A stretch of 64,000 bases of DNA from assembly GCF_006838285.1 (NCBI RefSeq), contig NZ_CP038228.1, positions 4,154,001 through 4,218,000 on the forward strand, given 5' to 3'. This DNA is from Xanthomonas translucens pv. cerealis (lineage in GTDB: Bacteria; Pseudomonadota; Gammaproteobacteria; Xanthomonadales; Xanthomonadaceae). The position numbers were made by a program, and so were the translations under genes. The notes under the pieces are model-generated. The model had not been told where the DNA came from. It did no database searches and saw only the letters and a program-made list of their open reading frames with translations. Shown here in pieces: positions 8,423-17,149 of the stretch. Each line of letters opens with the position of its first letter. The first letter of the stretch is position 1.

Positions 8423-9090
8423 CACTGGTCCAGATTCCCCTGCTTATAGATCGGCGACTGCATGCGCACGATGGCGTAGCTCTCGATCGGAAGGCGCTTG
8501 CTGAAAGCTGGGAGCGTGGACGATTCGAACGTGTCAGGTTTCAGATATTCCGACTTTCCTCCCAGCACCCAGCCGACGAAAGGAACGACCAAGGGCGCGT
8601 CATAGACCACCTTGACCTTGAGGATGTTGGCGTCCTGGACGTTGACGCCGCTGCTGCCGACCGCGTCGCTGCGATAGGCGAGCGTGTCGTTGGGCAGCGC
8701 ATAGCGGCCGTCGTACTGGCGCTCCCGAAAGTTGTTCCACGCGGCGCGGGTCGGATTGATGACGGTAATGTGGCCGTGAAGCGTAAGGTCGGCCAACGCC
8801 TTGCCGTACGCCAGTTCCAGCGCGGCCTGCCCGGTGTCGTGCGCGTACAGCGGCATCATGCCCTTGGCCAAACCGTTGCGCATCTGCATGCGATCCACCC
8901 CGCTCACCGCGCCGGCACGCGCGGCCAGCAGCGCGGCGTAATCGAGCGTGGACTTCATCCGGTACAGCAGTACCGCCTGGATAACAGCCAACAACAGGAA
9001 CAACAGCACCGGCGTGATGATCACCAGTTCCACCATGGATTGGCCGCGTATCGACGAGCGGCTGCGCGGTGCGCGGACGCGTGCTTTCAT
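8422..9090 (-). CDS. TadE-like minor pseudopilin
   Basis: The 222-aa protein carries the TadE-type N terminus: a basic head (MKARVRAPRSRSS), then RGQSMVELVIITPVLLFLLL as the prepilin-like cleavage and helix region, followed by a mostly periplasmic domain. TadE/TadF proteins are processed by the prepilin peptidase and needed for assembly of Flp pili in the inner membrane and periplasm. A GGGAG ribosome site precedes the ATG at 9090. It follows the DUF192 gene by two bases and overlaps the next gene by one. Confidence 0.82.
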   Translation of the reverse strand: MKARVRAPRSRSSIRGQSMVELVIITPVLLFLLLAVIQAVLLYRMKSTLDYAALLAARAGAVSGVDRMQMRNGLAKGMMPLYAHDTGQAALELAYGKALADLTLHGHITVINPTRAAWNNFRERQYDGRYALPNDTLAYRSDAVGSSGVNVQDANILKVKVVYDAPLVVPFVGWVLGGKSEYLKPDTFESSTLPAFSKRLPIESYAIVRMQSPIYKQGNLDQ

Positions 9091-9092
9091 GA

Positions 9093-9473
9093 CTAGGCTC
9101 CCGTGTCCGAAGGCGCGAGCGCGGTGGCGCGCCAGTGCCAGTGTTCGCCGCGTTGCGGTTGCAGGCGGTCCAGCGCACCGCCATGGAACTCGATGGTGGC
9201 CGCGGCGCGTCGGCACAGCGCGGCCCGGTACGGCCTGACGTTCTCGCGCCACTCCAGCACGGCGTCGTCGCGTGTCAGGAATACCAGGTCCAGCGGGTAG
9301 ACCATGCCGATGGTGTGGACGCTGGCGCAGGGGCGGATCAGCAAGGCCTCCGATCCGTCCGCGGCCAGTGCCGGGCGCGCCAGCAGCCCGCGCGCGCGCG
9401 ACCACCAGGTGTCCGCCGCCCACACGCGCGGGATCGACGTGCCGCCGCTGCGTTCGATGCATCCGCGCTTCAC
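9093..9473 (-). CDS. DUF192-family protein inside the Tad cluster
   Basis: The 126-aa protein matches the DUF192 pattern: WAADTWWSRARGLLARPAL near residue 20, the invariant CASVHTIGMVYPLDLVFL region near 50, and the RPYRAALCRRAAATIEF strand. DUF192 proteins are small beta-barrel proteins of unknown biochemical function, usually exported; this copy lacks an obvious signal peptide. The GTG start at 9473 overlaps the tadC stop (GTGA), so it is surely translated as part of this operon. DUF192 genes have been noticed next to Tad loci, but no role has been settled. Confidence 0.85.
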   Translation of the reverse strand: MKRGCIERSGGTSIPRVWAADTWWSRARGLLARPALAADGSEALLIRPCASVHTIGMVYPLDLVFLTRDDAVLEWRENVRPYRAALCRRAAATIEFHGGALDRLQPQRGEHWHWRATALAPSDTGA

Positions 9474-10360
9474 AGGATGCCCTCCTGCAGCATCTTCAAG
9501 TAGATGAAGTAGCCCAGGAACAGGAAGATCAGCGGGAAGAAGAACATGACCAGCGGCAGCATCATCTTCACCGGTGCCTCCAGCGCCAGCTTCTCGGCGC
9601 GCAGGAAGCGTTCCTCGCGGCGCTGGTTGGCTTGCGCGCGCAGCGTATCGCTCAGGTTGGCGCCGACCCTGTCTGCCTGGATCAGCGCGCTGGTGAAGCT
9701 GGTGATCTGTGCGATGTCCATGCGCTCGGCCATGCGCCGCAATGCCTCGGCACGGGGCAGGCCGGCGCGCAGGTCGCGCAGCATGCGCGAGAACTCCTGC
9801 GACAGCGCGCCGGCGGGGCCCTTGGCCACCGCCTGCTCGATGCCGCCGGTGACGTTCAGGCCGGCCTCGACCGACATGGTGATGAAATCCAGATAGATCG
9901 GCAGGTCGCGCACGACGGTCTTGTGCCGCGCCTTGCGGCGTTCGCCCAGCCACAGGGCCGGGTACAGCCAGCCGAGCAGGCCGCCGAACATCAGGCACAT
10001 CAGGCCCGAGCCGATGCCCAGATGGCCGAGCATTCCGGTGCACAGCAGGAAGAAGGCGATCACCACCAGCGCGCTGGCCATGCGCAAGCCGTAAAATTCT
10101 TCCGGCGACAGGGTGTAGTCCTGCCCGGCCGCCTGCAGGTGCCGATGGGTCTGCTCCAGTTGCGCGACCCTCAGGTGCGGGGCGATGCGCCGGGTCAGCA
10201 CGGTCACCAACGGCCACATCAACTGCATCAGCCGCGGCAGGGGATCGTAATAGGTACGGTCTTCGAGCTCGACTTCGCGGATCACCCCGCGCGTGCCGAT
10301 GACCACCAGCGCGACGGCACCGGCGGCCAGAAGCGCGACGAAGGCGAGCATCCAGGTCAT
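9470..10360 (-). CDS. tadC: Flp pilus inner-membrane platform protein TadC
   Basis: The 296-aa protein has an N-terminal transmembrane helix (residues 3-22), two helices near 95-135, and a GspF/T2SSF domain with the characteristic segments LDFITMSVEAGLNVTGGIEQ, LRDLRAGLPRAEALRRMA and ALIQADRVGANLSDTLR, ending in a hydrophobic C-terminal helix. TadB and TadC together form the inner-membrane platform that couples the TadA ATPase to pilin extraction. Its ATG overlaps the tadB stop (ATGA). Confidence 0.92.
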   Translation of the reverse strand: MTWMLAFVALLAAGAVALVVIGTRGVIREVELEDRTYYDPLPRLMQLMWPLVTVLTRRIAPHLRVAQLEQTHRHLQAAGQDYTLSPEEFYGLRMASALVVIAFFLLCTGMLGHLGIGSGLMCLMFGGLLGWLYPALWLGERRKARHKTVVRDLPIYLDFITMSVEAGLNVTGGIEQAVAKGPAGALSQEFSRMLRDLRAGLPRAEALRRMAERMDIAQITSFTSALIQADRVGANLSDTLRAQANQRREERFLRAEKLALEAPVKMMLPLVMFFFPLIFLFLGYFIYLKMLQEGIL

Positions 10361-11205
10361 ACGTCGATCGTCATGATCTTCTTGCACAGGCGGTAGCCCA
10401 GGTATTCCATGACCAGGCAGATGCTGATCACCACCCAGCCGTGCCAGCTGTGGAACATGGGCTGCATGGTTTCGCTGTACATCAGGCTGAGATAGCCGAT
10501 CAGGAACACCGGCAGCATCGCCATCACGATGCCTTGCAGGCGGCCCTGCGCGGTCAGCGACTTGACCTTCTTCTCCATGGTCAGGCGCCGGCGCAGCGTC
10601 TCGGCCAGTGTCGCCAGGGTTTCGGCCAGGTTGCCGCCGACCTCGCGCGAGATGTTGACCGCCGAGACGAACAGCTCGGCATCGGTGATGGGGACGCGTT
10701 TGCTGAAATTCTCCATCGCCTCTTCGGCGCGAATGCCCATGTGCTGTTCGCGCAGCACCAGCGCCAGTTCCTGCGCCAGCGGCGGCTGCCCGTCTTGGAC
10801 CAGTATCTCCATCGCCGGCGCGAAGCCGACGCCGGCGCGCAGGCTGCTGGACAGCATCTGCAGCGCGTCGGGAAGCTGCTCCTGGATCTGCTCCAGCCTG
10901 CGCTTGCGCAGGAACGCGTAGATCTTGCGTGGCGTGAAGATCAGGAAGATGCCGATCAGCACCGCGATGATCAGGCTGCCGGTCAGCATCCAGATGATCA
11001 GCGGAACGAGCACCATCACCACCGCGCTGATCATGTAGACCTGCGCGGGATCCAGGAACAAAAACATGTCCGTCAGGTTCATGCGCGCCTGGTCCATGAA
11101 GCTTTCGCGGTAGCGCTTCAGGAACCGCTCGCCGGAGCGCGCGATCAGCACGAACGCCATCACGGTCCCGCCGAACACCAGCAGGGCGATCAGCCAAAGT
11201 GCCAT
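10357..11205 (-). CDS. tadB: Flp pilus inner-membrane platform protein TadB
   Basis: The 282-aa protein has an N-terminal hydrophobic helix, a pair of helices at about 48-85, then a cytosolic T2SSF domain (QLPDALQMLSSSLRAGVGF, AVNISREVGGNLAETLATLA) and C-terminal helices. It is the partner of TadC in the pilus export platform. The ATG at 11205 shares one base with the tadA stop, so tadA, tadB and tadC form one tightly coupled block in the canonical order. Confidence 0.92.
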   Translation of the reverse strand: MALWLIALLVFGGTVMAFVLIARSGERFLKRYRESFMDQARMNLTDMFLFLDPAQVYMISAVVMVLVPLIIWMLTGSLIIAVLIGIFLIFTPRKIYAFLRKRRLEQIQEQLPDALQMLSSSLRAGVGFAPAMEILVQDGQPPLAQELALVLREQHMGIRAEEAMENFSKRVPITDAELFVSAVNISREVGGNLAETLATLAETLRRRLTMEKKVKSLTAQGRLQGIVMAMLPVFLIGYLSLMYSETMQPMFHSWHGWVVISICLVMEYLGYRLCKKIMTIDV

Positions 11206-12929
11206 CAGCGCGCGCTTCCCTGGTTGCGGAAGATGCCCAGGTCCACCGACACGCCGCGTTCGGCGAGTTCTTCGTAGAACTCGGGCACCGCGCCGGTCGC
11301 GACGAAGTTGCCGGCGACCTTGCCGTCCGGGCCGTGGTAGGTGGTGGGTTTGAACAGGAACAGATCCTGCATCTGGATGGTGCCGCTTTCGATGCCGGTG
11401 ATTTCGGTGATGTGGCTGACCTTGCGCGAGCCGCAGGGATAGCGGCGCTGGTGCACGATGAGGTTGACCGCCGAGGCGATCTGTTCGCGCACGACCGCCA
11501 TGGGCAGTTCCATGCCGGCCATCATCACCATCACCTCCAGGCGCGACAGCGTCTCGCGCGGGTTGTTGGCGTGCGCGGTGGTCAGCGAGCCTTCGTGGCC
11601 GGTGTTCATCGCCTGCAGCATGTCCAGACATTCGCCGCCGCGGCACTCGCCGACCACGATGCGGTCGGGGCGCATGCGCAGCGCGTTCTTGACCAGGTCG
11701 CGGATGGTGATCTGACCCTTGCCCTCCATGTTGGCGGGACGCGCCTCCAGCGCCACCAGATTGGGCTGCACCAGCTTGAGTTCGGCCGCATCCTCGATGG
11801 TCACCACGCGGTCGCCATCGGGGATGAAGTTCGACAGGATGTTCAGCAGCGTGGTCTTGCCCGAGCCGGTACCGCCGGACACCACGACGTTGCGGCGCTC
11901 GCGCACCGCCATGATCAGGAAATCCAGCATCGCCTGGTTCAGCGAGCCGTACTTCAGCAGGTCCTCGCCCATCAACCGGCGCGTGGCGAACTTTCGGATG
12001 CTGATGCTCGGCCCGCGCAGGGCGACGGGCGGGATTACCGCATTCACGCGCGATCCGTCCTTGAGGCGCGCATCGACCAGCGGCGAGCTTTCGTCGATGC
12101 GCCGCCCCAAGGGGGTAACGATCCGCTCGATCGCGGCCAGACAGGCGCGTTCGTTGGAGAACACCACGTCCGATTTCTGGATGCGCCCGGCACGCTCGAT
12201 GAAGATGTCGTCGTGGGCATTGACCATGATTTCGGTGACGGTCGGGTCGTCGATCAGATCTTCCAGCGGCCCCAGTCCGATCGCCTCGTCCAGCACCTGC
12301 TTGGCCAGCCGGCGCGGGTTGATGTCGGCGGGCAGATCGCTGAACTCACGCTTGAGGATGTCGTCGATCAGGTTGATCGTGCTGTCGCGCAGCGCGCTGT
12401 CGCCCATGCTGCGCACATCCATACGCCGCAGATCCATCTGCTGCACCAGCGCCATGTGCAGTTTGGTTCTCCAGGTCGCGATGTCCGACGGCGGCGGGCC
12501 TGCCACGACCATGTCGGTCGCCGCAGGTACGGCAGGCGCAGCGGTGGAGGTGGCCTCGGTCGTCGATGCCGCCGCCTCCGCGGCCCTGGCCGCGCTACCG
12601 TCGTTGGCGGCCGGCGTCTGCCTGACGATGCGCGCCTCGTCACCGCTGACCTTGAGCATGTACTGGCCGATGCGGATCTCGTCGCTGCCGTCGATCGGGC
12701 CCTGCTTGGCCAGCACCACCTTGCCGTTGAGCGTGATCGGCTCGCGCCCGCCCAGCGGCAGGATGAACACGCCTTCCTCCTCGCGCAGCAACGTGGCGTG
12801 TTTGCCGGCAATGTTCCAGCCCTGCAGCATGACCAGATTGGCATCGGCGCGGCCGATGCCGCACTCGCGGTGCATGCATTTGACCTGTCGCGTATCGCCT
12901 CCTGGGGTAGTGATCAGCACTGTGAACAT
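11205..12929 (-). CDS. tadA: FHA domain-TadA/CpaF secretion ATPase fusion
   Basis: The 574-aa protein is longer than ordinary TadA (about 430-480). Residues 1-95 form an FHA domain, with GIGRADANLV, the phosphopeptide-binding loop region NIAGKHATL and the LNGKVVL strand; an Ala/Thr/Pro-rich linker follows at about 108-145. The rest is a complete CpaF-type hexameric ATPase: N-terminal helical domain, Walker A SGGTGSGKTTLLN, Asp box, Walker B RPDRIVVGECRGGE, and the His box TGHEGSLTTAHANNP. TadA powers Flp pilus assembly at the inner membrane. FHA domains bind phosphothreonine, so the fusion suggests control by a Ser/Thr kinase; that is inference. It lies 32 bp after the secretin gene. Confidence 0.92.
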   Translation of the reverse strand: MFTVLITTPGGDTRQVKCMHRECGIGRADANLVMLQGWNIAGKHATLLREEEGVFILPLGGREPITLNGKVVLAKQGPIDGSDEIRIGQYMLKVSGDEARIVRQTPAANDGSAARAAEAAASTTEATSTAAPAVPAATDMVVAGPPPSDIATWRTKLHMALVQQMDLRRMDVRSMGDSALRDSTINLIDDILKREFSDLPADINPRRLAKQVLDEAIGLGPLEDLIDDPTVTEIMVNAHDDIFIERAGRIQKSDVVFSNERACLAAIERIVTPLGRRIDESSPLVDARLKDGSRVNAVIPPVALRGPSISIRKFATRRLMGEDLLKYGSLNQAMLDFLIMAVRERRNVVVSGGTGSGKTTLLNILSNFIPDGDRVVTIEDAAELKLVQPNLVALEARPANMEGKGQITIRDLVKNALRMRPDRIVVGECRGGECLDMLQAMNTGHEGSLTTAHANNPRETLSRLEVMVMMAGMELPMAVVREQIASAVNLIVHQRRYPCGSRKVSHITEITGIESGTIQMQDLFLFKPTTYHGPDGKVAGNFVATGAVPEFYEELAERGVSVDLGIFRNQGSAR

Positions 12930-12961
12930 GATGACGGTGAACCCTTCGCGCTGCGTGGGAA

Positions 12962-14545
12962 TTACTTGATCAACTTGTCTTGTCTGGGGTTGATGTCGTC
13001 CTGCAACGCCTTCTCGATCGCGTCGCCACGCCGCAGATCCTGCAGGTTTTCCGGCGAGGTCGGGCCGACGATGCGCGGGGTCACGAAGACCACCAGTTCG
13101 GTCTTGTTGCCACGGAAGCCGTCGGAGCGGAACAGCTTGCCCAGGATCGGGATGTCGCCCAGCAGCGGCATCTTGTCCACGGCCTTGGAGGCCTCCCGAT
13201 CGAGCAGACCGGAGATGACGATGGTCTGGCCGGCATTGACGTTCAGTTCGGTCTCGACGCGCCGGGTCAGAAAGCCGGGCACGCCCTGCACCGACACCGA
13301 CGGATCGATCCTGCTGACTTCCGCCATGATCGAGGTGTTGACCTGATTGGAGGAATTGACCGTCGGGTTGATGTTGAGACGGATGCCGTATTCCTTGTAT
13401 TCGATCTGGGTCTGCCCAAGCACCGAAGGCACCACGATCGGAACTTCGCCGCCGACCAGGAAGGTCGCATTGCTGCCGCTCTTGGCGCTCAGCTTGGGTT
13501 GCGCGAGCACCCAGGCCTTGCCGCGGCTCATCAGCAGGTTGATCTTCGAGGCGATCGTTGTGGCGATGCCGAAGTAGCCCTGCGGCCCGGGCAGCTTGGT
13601 GGGCAACCGATCCTTGATGTCCTGAAAGGTCTGGTTGTCCTGCGGCAGCACGCGGAAGTAATTGTTCGTGGTCACGTCGCGGATCATGCCGCCGATCGGA
13701 CCATCGATGGTGCTGTCCCAGCGGATGCCCAGATCCTCCACGGCGTTCTTGTTGAACTCCATGATGGACACGTCCATCTGCACCATCGGCCGCATGCCCA
13801 CCGGGTCGGCCCCGGCGAAGTTCAACACCTGCGGATAGATCTTCTGCAAGGCCTGGATCTTCGCCGTTGTAGCGGCATCGATGTCGTTGCCGGAGATCAC
13901 CACATTGGCGCCGATGGCCCGCACGGTGACGCCCGGCGTATTGCCCAGCAGTTCACGCACGGTGTCCGCAGCACCCTCGGACTTGCTGCCGCTCACCGTC
14001 ACGTTGACGTCGCGCTGGCTGCCATCGGACATCCACAAGTGCACGTTGGTGTCGCCGGGCTTGGTGCCGATCATGACCAACTCGGACTTGCCGACCGAGA
14101 AGACGCTCAGGACCTCGCCGTCGCCGACCGCGATACGGCGCAGTGCACCCGGCACGCGCCGCACCACTGCCTCGCCGGCGTAGATGCTTTGCGACGGCTG
14201 GATGAGCGGCGCGATCGAGGGCTTCCTGTCGCCGGCCAGGGCGACGCCGCCGCCCGCCGTCGAGCCGCTGTTGCCCAGTTCCTGGATCGGCGATTCGGCC
14301 GCCTGCTTGAGCTGGTCTACCTGGCGGCCTTGCGCCATTAGCTGCGCCTGCTCCGCCGACGGGATTTCCGTCGTCTGGCCGGCCGCTGCTGCGGTGCTCT
14401 GCCCGGCGGGCCGTGTCGCCGCCGCGGACGTTGCGGCCTGTTGGGCCGATGCGTTCCATCCGCCGATGCCCGCCAGCAGCAAGCCGGCCAACCATGGCGC
14501 CGATGTCCCGGCCTTGCTCCTGCGACGGCGTGCTGCTTGCCTCAT
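12962..14545 (-). CDS. cpaC: Flp pilus outer-membrane secretin CpaC/RcpA
   Basis: The 527-aa protein begins with a basic head and signal helix (APWLAGLLLAGIGGWNASA), then a Gln/Ala-rich stretch. The pilus-secretin N domain starts near residue 105 (SIYAGEAVVRRVPGALRR), a BON-like/N1 segment spans about 185-250, and the secretin core runs from about 250 to 500 with VPSVLGQTQIEYKEYGIRLN and GQTIVISGLLDREASKAVDK. It should form the outer-membrane channel for the pilus. A TTG in frame six bases upstream is possible, but the ATG at 14545 lies two bases after the cpaB stop and is preferred. Confidence 0.9.
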   Translation of the reverse strand: MRQAARRRRSKAGTSAPWLAGLLLAGIGGWNASAQQAATSAAATRPAGQSTAAAAGQTTEIPSAEQAQLMAQGRQVDQLKQAAESPIQELGNSGSTAGGGVALAGDRKPSIAPLIQPSQSIYAGEAVVRRVPGALRRIAVGDGEVLSVFSVGKSELVMIGTKPGDTNVHLWMSDGSQRDVNVTVSGSKSEGAADTVRELLGNTPGVTVRAIGANVVISGNDIDAATTAKIQALQKIYPQVLNFAGADPVGMRPMVQMDVSIMEFNKNAVEDLGIRWDSTIDGPIGGMIRDVTTNNYFRVLPQDNQTFQDIKDRLPTKLPGPQGYFGIATTIASKINLLMSRGKAWVLAQPKLSAKSGSNATFLVGGEVPIVVPSVLGQTQIEYKEYGIRLNINPTVNSSNQVNTSIMAEVSRIDPSVSVQGVPGFLTRRVETELNVNAGQTIVISGLLDREASKAVDKMPLLGDIPILGKLFRSDGFRGNKTELVVFVTPRIVGPTSPENLQDLRRGDAIEKALQDDINPRQDKLIK

Positions 14546-14547
14546 GC

Positions 14548-15390
14548 TCAACCCTTTCCGCCAATGATGAATTCCACGCGGCTGCTTCCGCTGCCCATGC
14601 TCGCCGGATCGTCCGATCCCAGCGATCGCAACAACTGACTTTCGCTCATGCCTGCCGCCGCACCGGGCGAGGTGTCCTGGACTTCGCGCAACAGTACTCT
14701 CACCGCACCCACCTTGGAGGCGACGGCCAACTGCTTGGCCTGGTACTGATCCAGCTCCAGGGTGACGCTGGAGAAGCCGGTGGACGTGTTGGATTCCTCG
14801 CCTTCCTTCGGCGTCGGCGCTTCGCCGATGCGGCTGCCGGCCGCCAGCACCTTGATCTTCTGCAGCAGCGGGAACACCTGCGCGCCCGCTGCCTGGCCGC
14901 CAGCGCCACCATCGCTGCCGGTGGGGGCGTCCTTGACGAAGAAGATGTCGATCAGGTCGCCTGGCGCGATCATGCCCGAGATCGAATTGTTCTCGTCCAC
15001 GCTCATCGTGTAGGCGACCTTGCCCCTAGGGATCAGTCGCGAGAACTGGTCGTACAACGGGACCAGGGCACTGGCGCTCAGCGGTGCGCCGCCACGCGCC
15101 GGTGCCCGCAGCATCCTGCCTTCGAACTGGGCGTGGTTGTCCGGCGTGACCGCATCGGCGGGCGCGAATTCGGCAGGGACCGTGCGCAGGGCCAGATCGC
15201 TGCCCTGCAGGATTGTCCCCTGCGGCAGATCGTTCACCGGTACCGCGACGTCGACCATCGGCCGATTGTCCTGGGTGCGTTCGGCCACGGTGGTGCGGAT
15301 GTAGCTGACCGCGATGAAGGCGGCCAGGCCGGCCATGACCACCGCGATCAGGATGAAAAGGACGTTCTTGCTGAGTTTGGGTTTCTGCAT
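14548..15390 (-). CDS. cpaB: Flp pilus assembly protein CpaB/RcpC
   Basis: The 280-aa protein has one N-terminal transmembrane helix (VLFILIAVVMAGLAAFIAVS), an SAF domain at about 47-110 (VDVAVPVNDLPQGTILQGSD), and the RcpC/CpaB beta domain with MSVDENNSISGMIAPGDLID. RcpC-type proteins act in the periplasm and are thought to gate or stabilise the secretin. It directly precedes cpaC, the usual order. Confidence 0.9.
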   Translation of the reverse strand: MQKPKLSKNVLFILIAVVMAGLAAFIAVSYIRTTVAERTQDNRPMVDVAVPVNDLPQGTILQGSDLALRTVPAEFAPADAVTPDNHAQFEGRMLRAPARGGAPLSASALVPLYDQFSRLIPRGKVAYTMSVDENNSISGMIAPGDLIDIFFVKDAPTGSDGGAGGQAAGAQVFPLLQKIKVLAAGSRIGEAPTPKEGEESNTSTGFSSVTLELDQYQAKQLAVASKVGAVRVLLREVQDTSPGAAAGMSESQLLRSLGSDDPASMGSGSSRVEFIIGGKG

Positions 15391-15430
15391 GAAGAGGCGC
15401 CGTCGGGTGGGTCATCGCGAGGGAAGGGGA

Positions 15431-15625
15431 TCAACCCACCGGCACGTCGGACGCCGAGATGGCGTAGACGAAGGCGGCATAGAGATCTTTCAGGGCTGTC
15501 ACCAATTCGGTGATCACATCGGGCTTGGCGATCAGCACGATCGCCAGGGCCATGACCACCACGGTGTATTCGATCGTGGACTGGCCGCGTTGCAGATGTC
15601 GGCCAGGCACGGCGAGCGCGTTCAT
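15431..15625 (-). CDS. second Flp-type pilin-like protein
   Basis: The 64-aa product has a short basic leader (MNALAVPGRHLQ) and then RGQSTIEYTVVVMALAIVLI, the Flp/TadE class-III cleavage motif with Glu at +5 and Tyr after it, followed by a hydrophobic helix and a short tail. It is smaller than the major pilin at 19626-19901 and lies within the operon, so it may be a minor pilin. Its ATG overlaps the stop of the previous gene by four bases. Confidence 0.8.
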   Translation of the reverse strand: MNALAVPGRHLQRGQSTIEYTVVVMALAIVLIAKPDVITELVTALKDLYAAFVYAISASDVPVG

Positions 15626-16314
15626 TCGACCACCGCCACGATCACGGTGCCGCTCTGCCCTCGGCTCGAGGTGACCGTCACCCGATCGTCCTGCCGGGTG
15701 AAACGGGAAACGCAATGCGGGCTGCTCGCCGTACACGCCGACGAAGAGCCGTCTCGGGCATAGCCCTGCCCCGCGAAGTGCCGCGCGTAGTACTGCTGGT
15801 TCTGCAGCGGGGTATAGCGGTTGAGCATGCTCAGTGTCCTGACGTGACGCGGCGTATCCATATAGACGATGTCCTCGGCGACCTGCGTGTCAGGTAGGCG
15901 CCCGAAGCCTTTGCCGACCTCGCCGGCGGGAAGATCCTTCTTCGGAATTTCCATCACCCCGATCTGGCCCTGCGTGCGATTTGCGTCGCCGCTCAGTTCC
16001 ACCGTGATGTAATAGCCGCTCTTGGTCATGTGGCCGAGCACAGTCTTGCTGCCGGCGGGCGTCGCCACGACCAGATCGCCCCATTCCTTTAGATAGAACT
16101 GCTCGACCTGCCGCGGCGACTGGGCGACGCTGAAACGGCTGGCACGCATCGCGATGCCGTTGTAGAGCATGTGATCGGACACGACCTCCCCCGAGGCCGC
16201 GTCCGGGACCGGGACGTCGGGCCAGTCCACGGCACGCACCGGCTGCGCCGCCAGACCGGACAGTAGCGCGCCCAGCGCCCTCGTGCGCATGCGATGGCAG
16301 ACCCGCGCGCTCAT
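15622..16314 (-). CDS. secreted protein of the Tad operon, unknown function
   Basis: The 230-aa product has a likely signal peptide (RTRALGALLSGLAAQPVRA, residues about 10-28). The mature part contains SRFSVAQSPRQVEQFYLKEW and VTPAGS-type strands with a conserved-looking domain of about 90 residues, then a C-terminal part with a Cys pair (SACTASSPHC). No named family is evident. Start and stop overlap the neighbouring TadE-like and pilin-like genes by four bases (ATGA) on both sides, so it is an integral operon member and plausibly a periplasmic pilus accessory protein. Confidence 0.7.
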   Translation of the reverse strand: MSARVCHRMRTRALGALLSGLAAQPVRAVDWPDVPVPDAASGEVVSDHMLYNGIAMRASRFSVAQSPRQVEQFYLKEWGDLVVATPAGSKTVLGHMTKSGYYITVELSGDANRTQGQIGVMEIPKKDLPAGEVGKGFGRLPDTQVAEDIVYMDTPRHVRTLSMLNRYTPLQNQQYYARHFAGQGYARDGSSSACTASSPHCVSRFTRQDDRVTVTSSRGQSGTVIVAVVE

Positions 16315-17138
16315 GGCTTGACCGGCTTGATCGGAGAGTTTGCCAGCTTGTCCGAGGGCACGATGTCCGGCTCGATGGTGCCCAGTTCTAGGTCGCCGAG
16401 GGAGCCGACCATCGGCAGGATGGGCTTTAACGGCTTTACCATGTCGAAGATGCGATCGAGACCACTGAAGTACGACACCGGCGCCAACGGACGCACCGCG
16501 CTGACCACGCTACGCGGTCCGCTGCGCGGACCGGAAGCATTCCAGGCATCCGTCAACAGGGTCTGGTGGCGCTTTTCGACCAGATTGAGATTGTCCAGCG
16601 GTTCCAGGAAACGCGCAGGTCGCCCATCCGTTGTCTTCAGGTCGCGATAGTTCAGTGCCACCTCTGCAGTGACATAGCCGTTGCGATTGGGGGGAAACGC
16701 GCTGACGGCAAAATTCCGCGGTAACAGCGCGGCCGCGTTGTCGACATAGCCGGGCGAACCGCTGTTGCTGGTCCGCGTGATTGACAGGTCGCTCTTTTCC
16801 AGTAGCTTCCTGTTCGAAAAAGTATTGAGCATCTGGTCGGCGAAAGCGCCACTGCTGCTAGACACGCGACTAGTAATTGGCGTATCGGCATCGGCAAAGC
16901 TGCGGTCCAGCGCTCGTTGCTGCAACAGCGCGGGGCTCGGCGGTTGATAGTTGTTGGCCACACTGGCCTCCCAGGCTGCATTGCGTGCAGCCTGCATCGC
17001 CATCTGCTTGCTATGCCCCAGTTTGGCGACGACGGGAATCAGCAGGAACAGCGGCACGAGCACGGCGGCACACACCGCCAGCTCTACCATCCCCTGTCCG
17101 CGCATCCTGCGCGCTGGTGAAAAGAACGTCGTCTTCAT
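16311..17138 (-). CDS. TadE/TadG-like pilus assembly protein
   Basis: The 275-aa protein has the TadE-type N terminus, MRGQGMVELAVCAAVLVPLF, with one membrane helix at about 17-40, and a large exported domain rich in Ser, Asn and Pro. Two such proteins occur in this cluster (the other at 8422-9090). It begins 11 bp after the lipoprotein gene. Expected location is the inner membrane with the bulk in the periplasm. Confidence 0.75.
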   Translation of the reverse strand: MKTTFFSPARRMRGQGMVELAVCAAVLVPLFLLIPVVAKLGHSKQMAMQAARNAAWEASVANNYQPPSPALLQQRALDRSFADADTPITSRVSSSSGAFADQMLNTFSNRKLLEKSDLSITRTSNSGSPGYVDNAAALLPRNFAVSAFPPNRNGYVTAEVALNYRDLKTTDGRPARFLEPLDNLNLVEKRHQTLLTDAWNASGPRSGPRSVVSAVRPLAPVSYFSGLDRIFDMVKPLKPILPMVGSLGDLELGTIEPDIVPSDKLANSPIKPVKP

Positions 17139-17149
17139 CCTGCGTCCTC

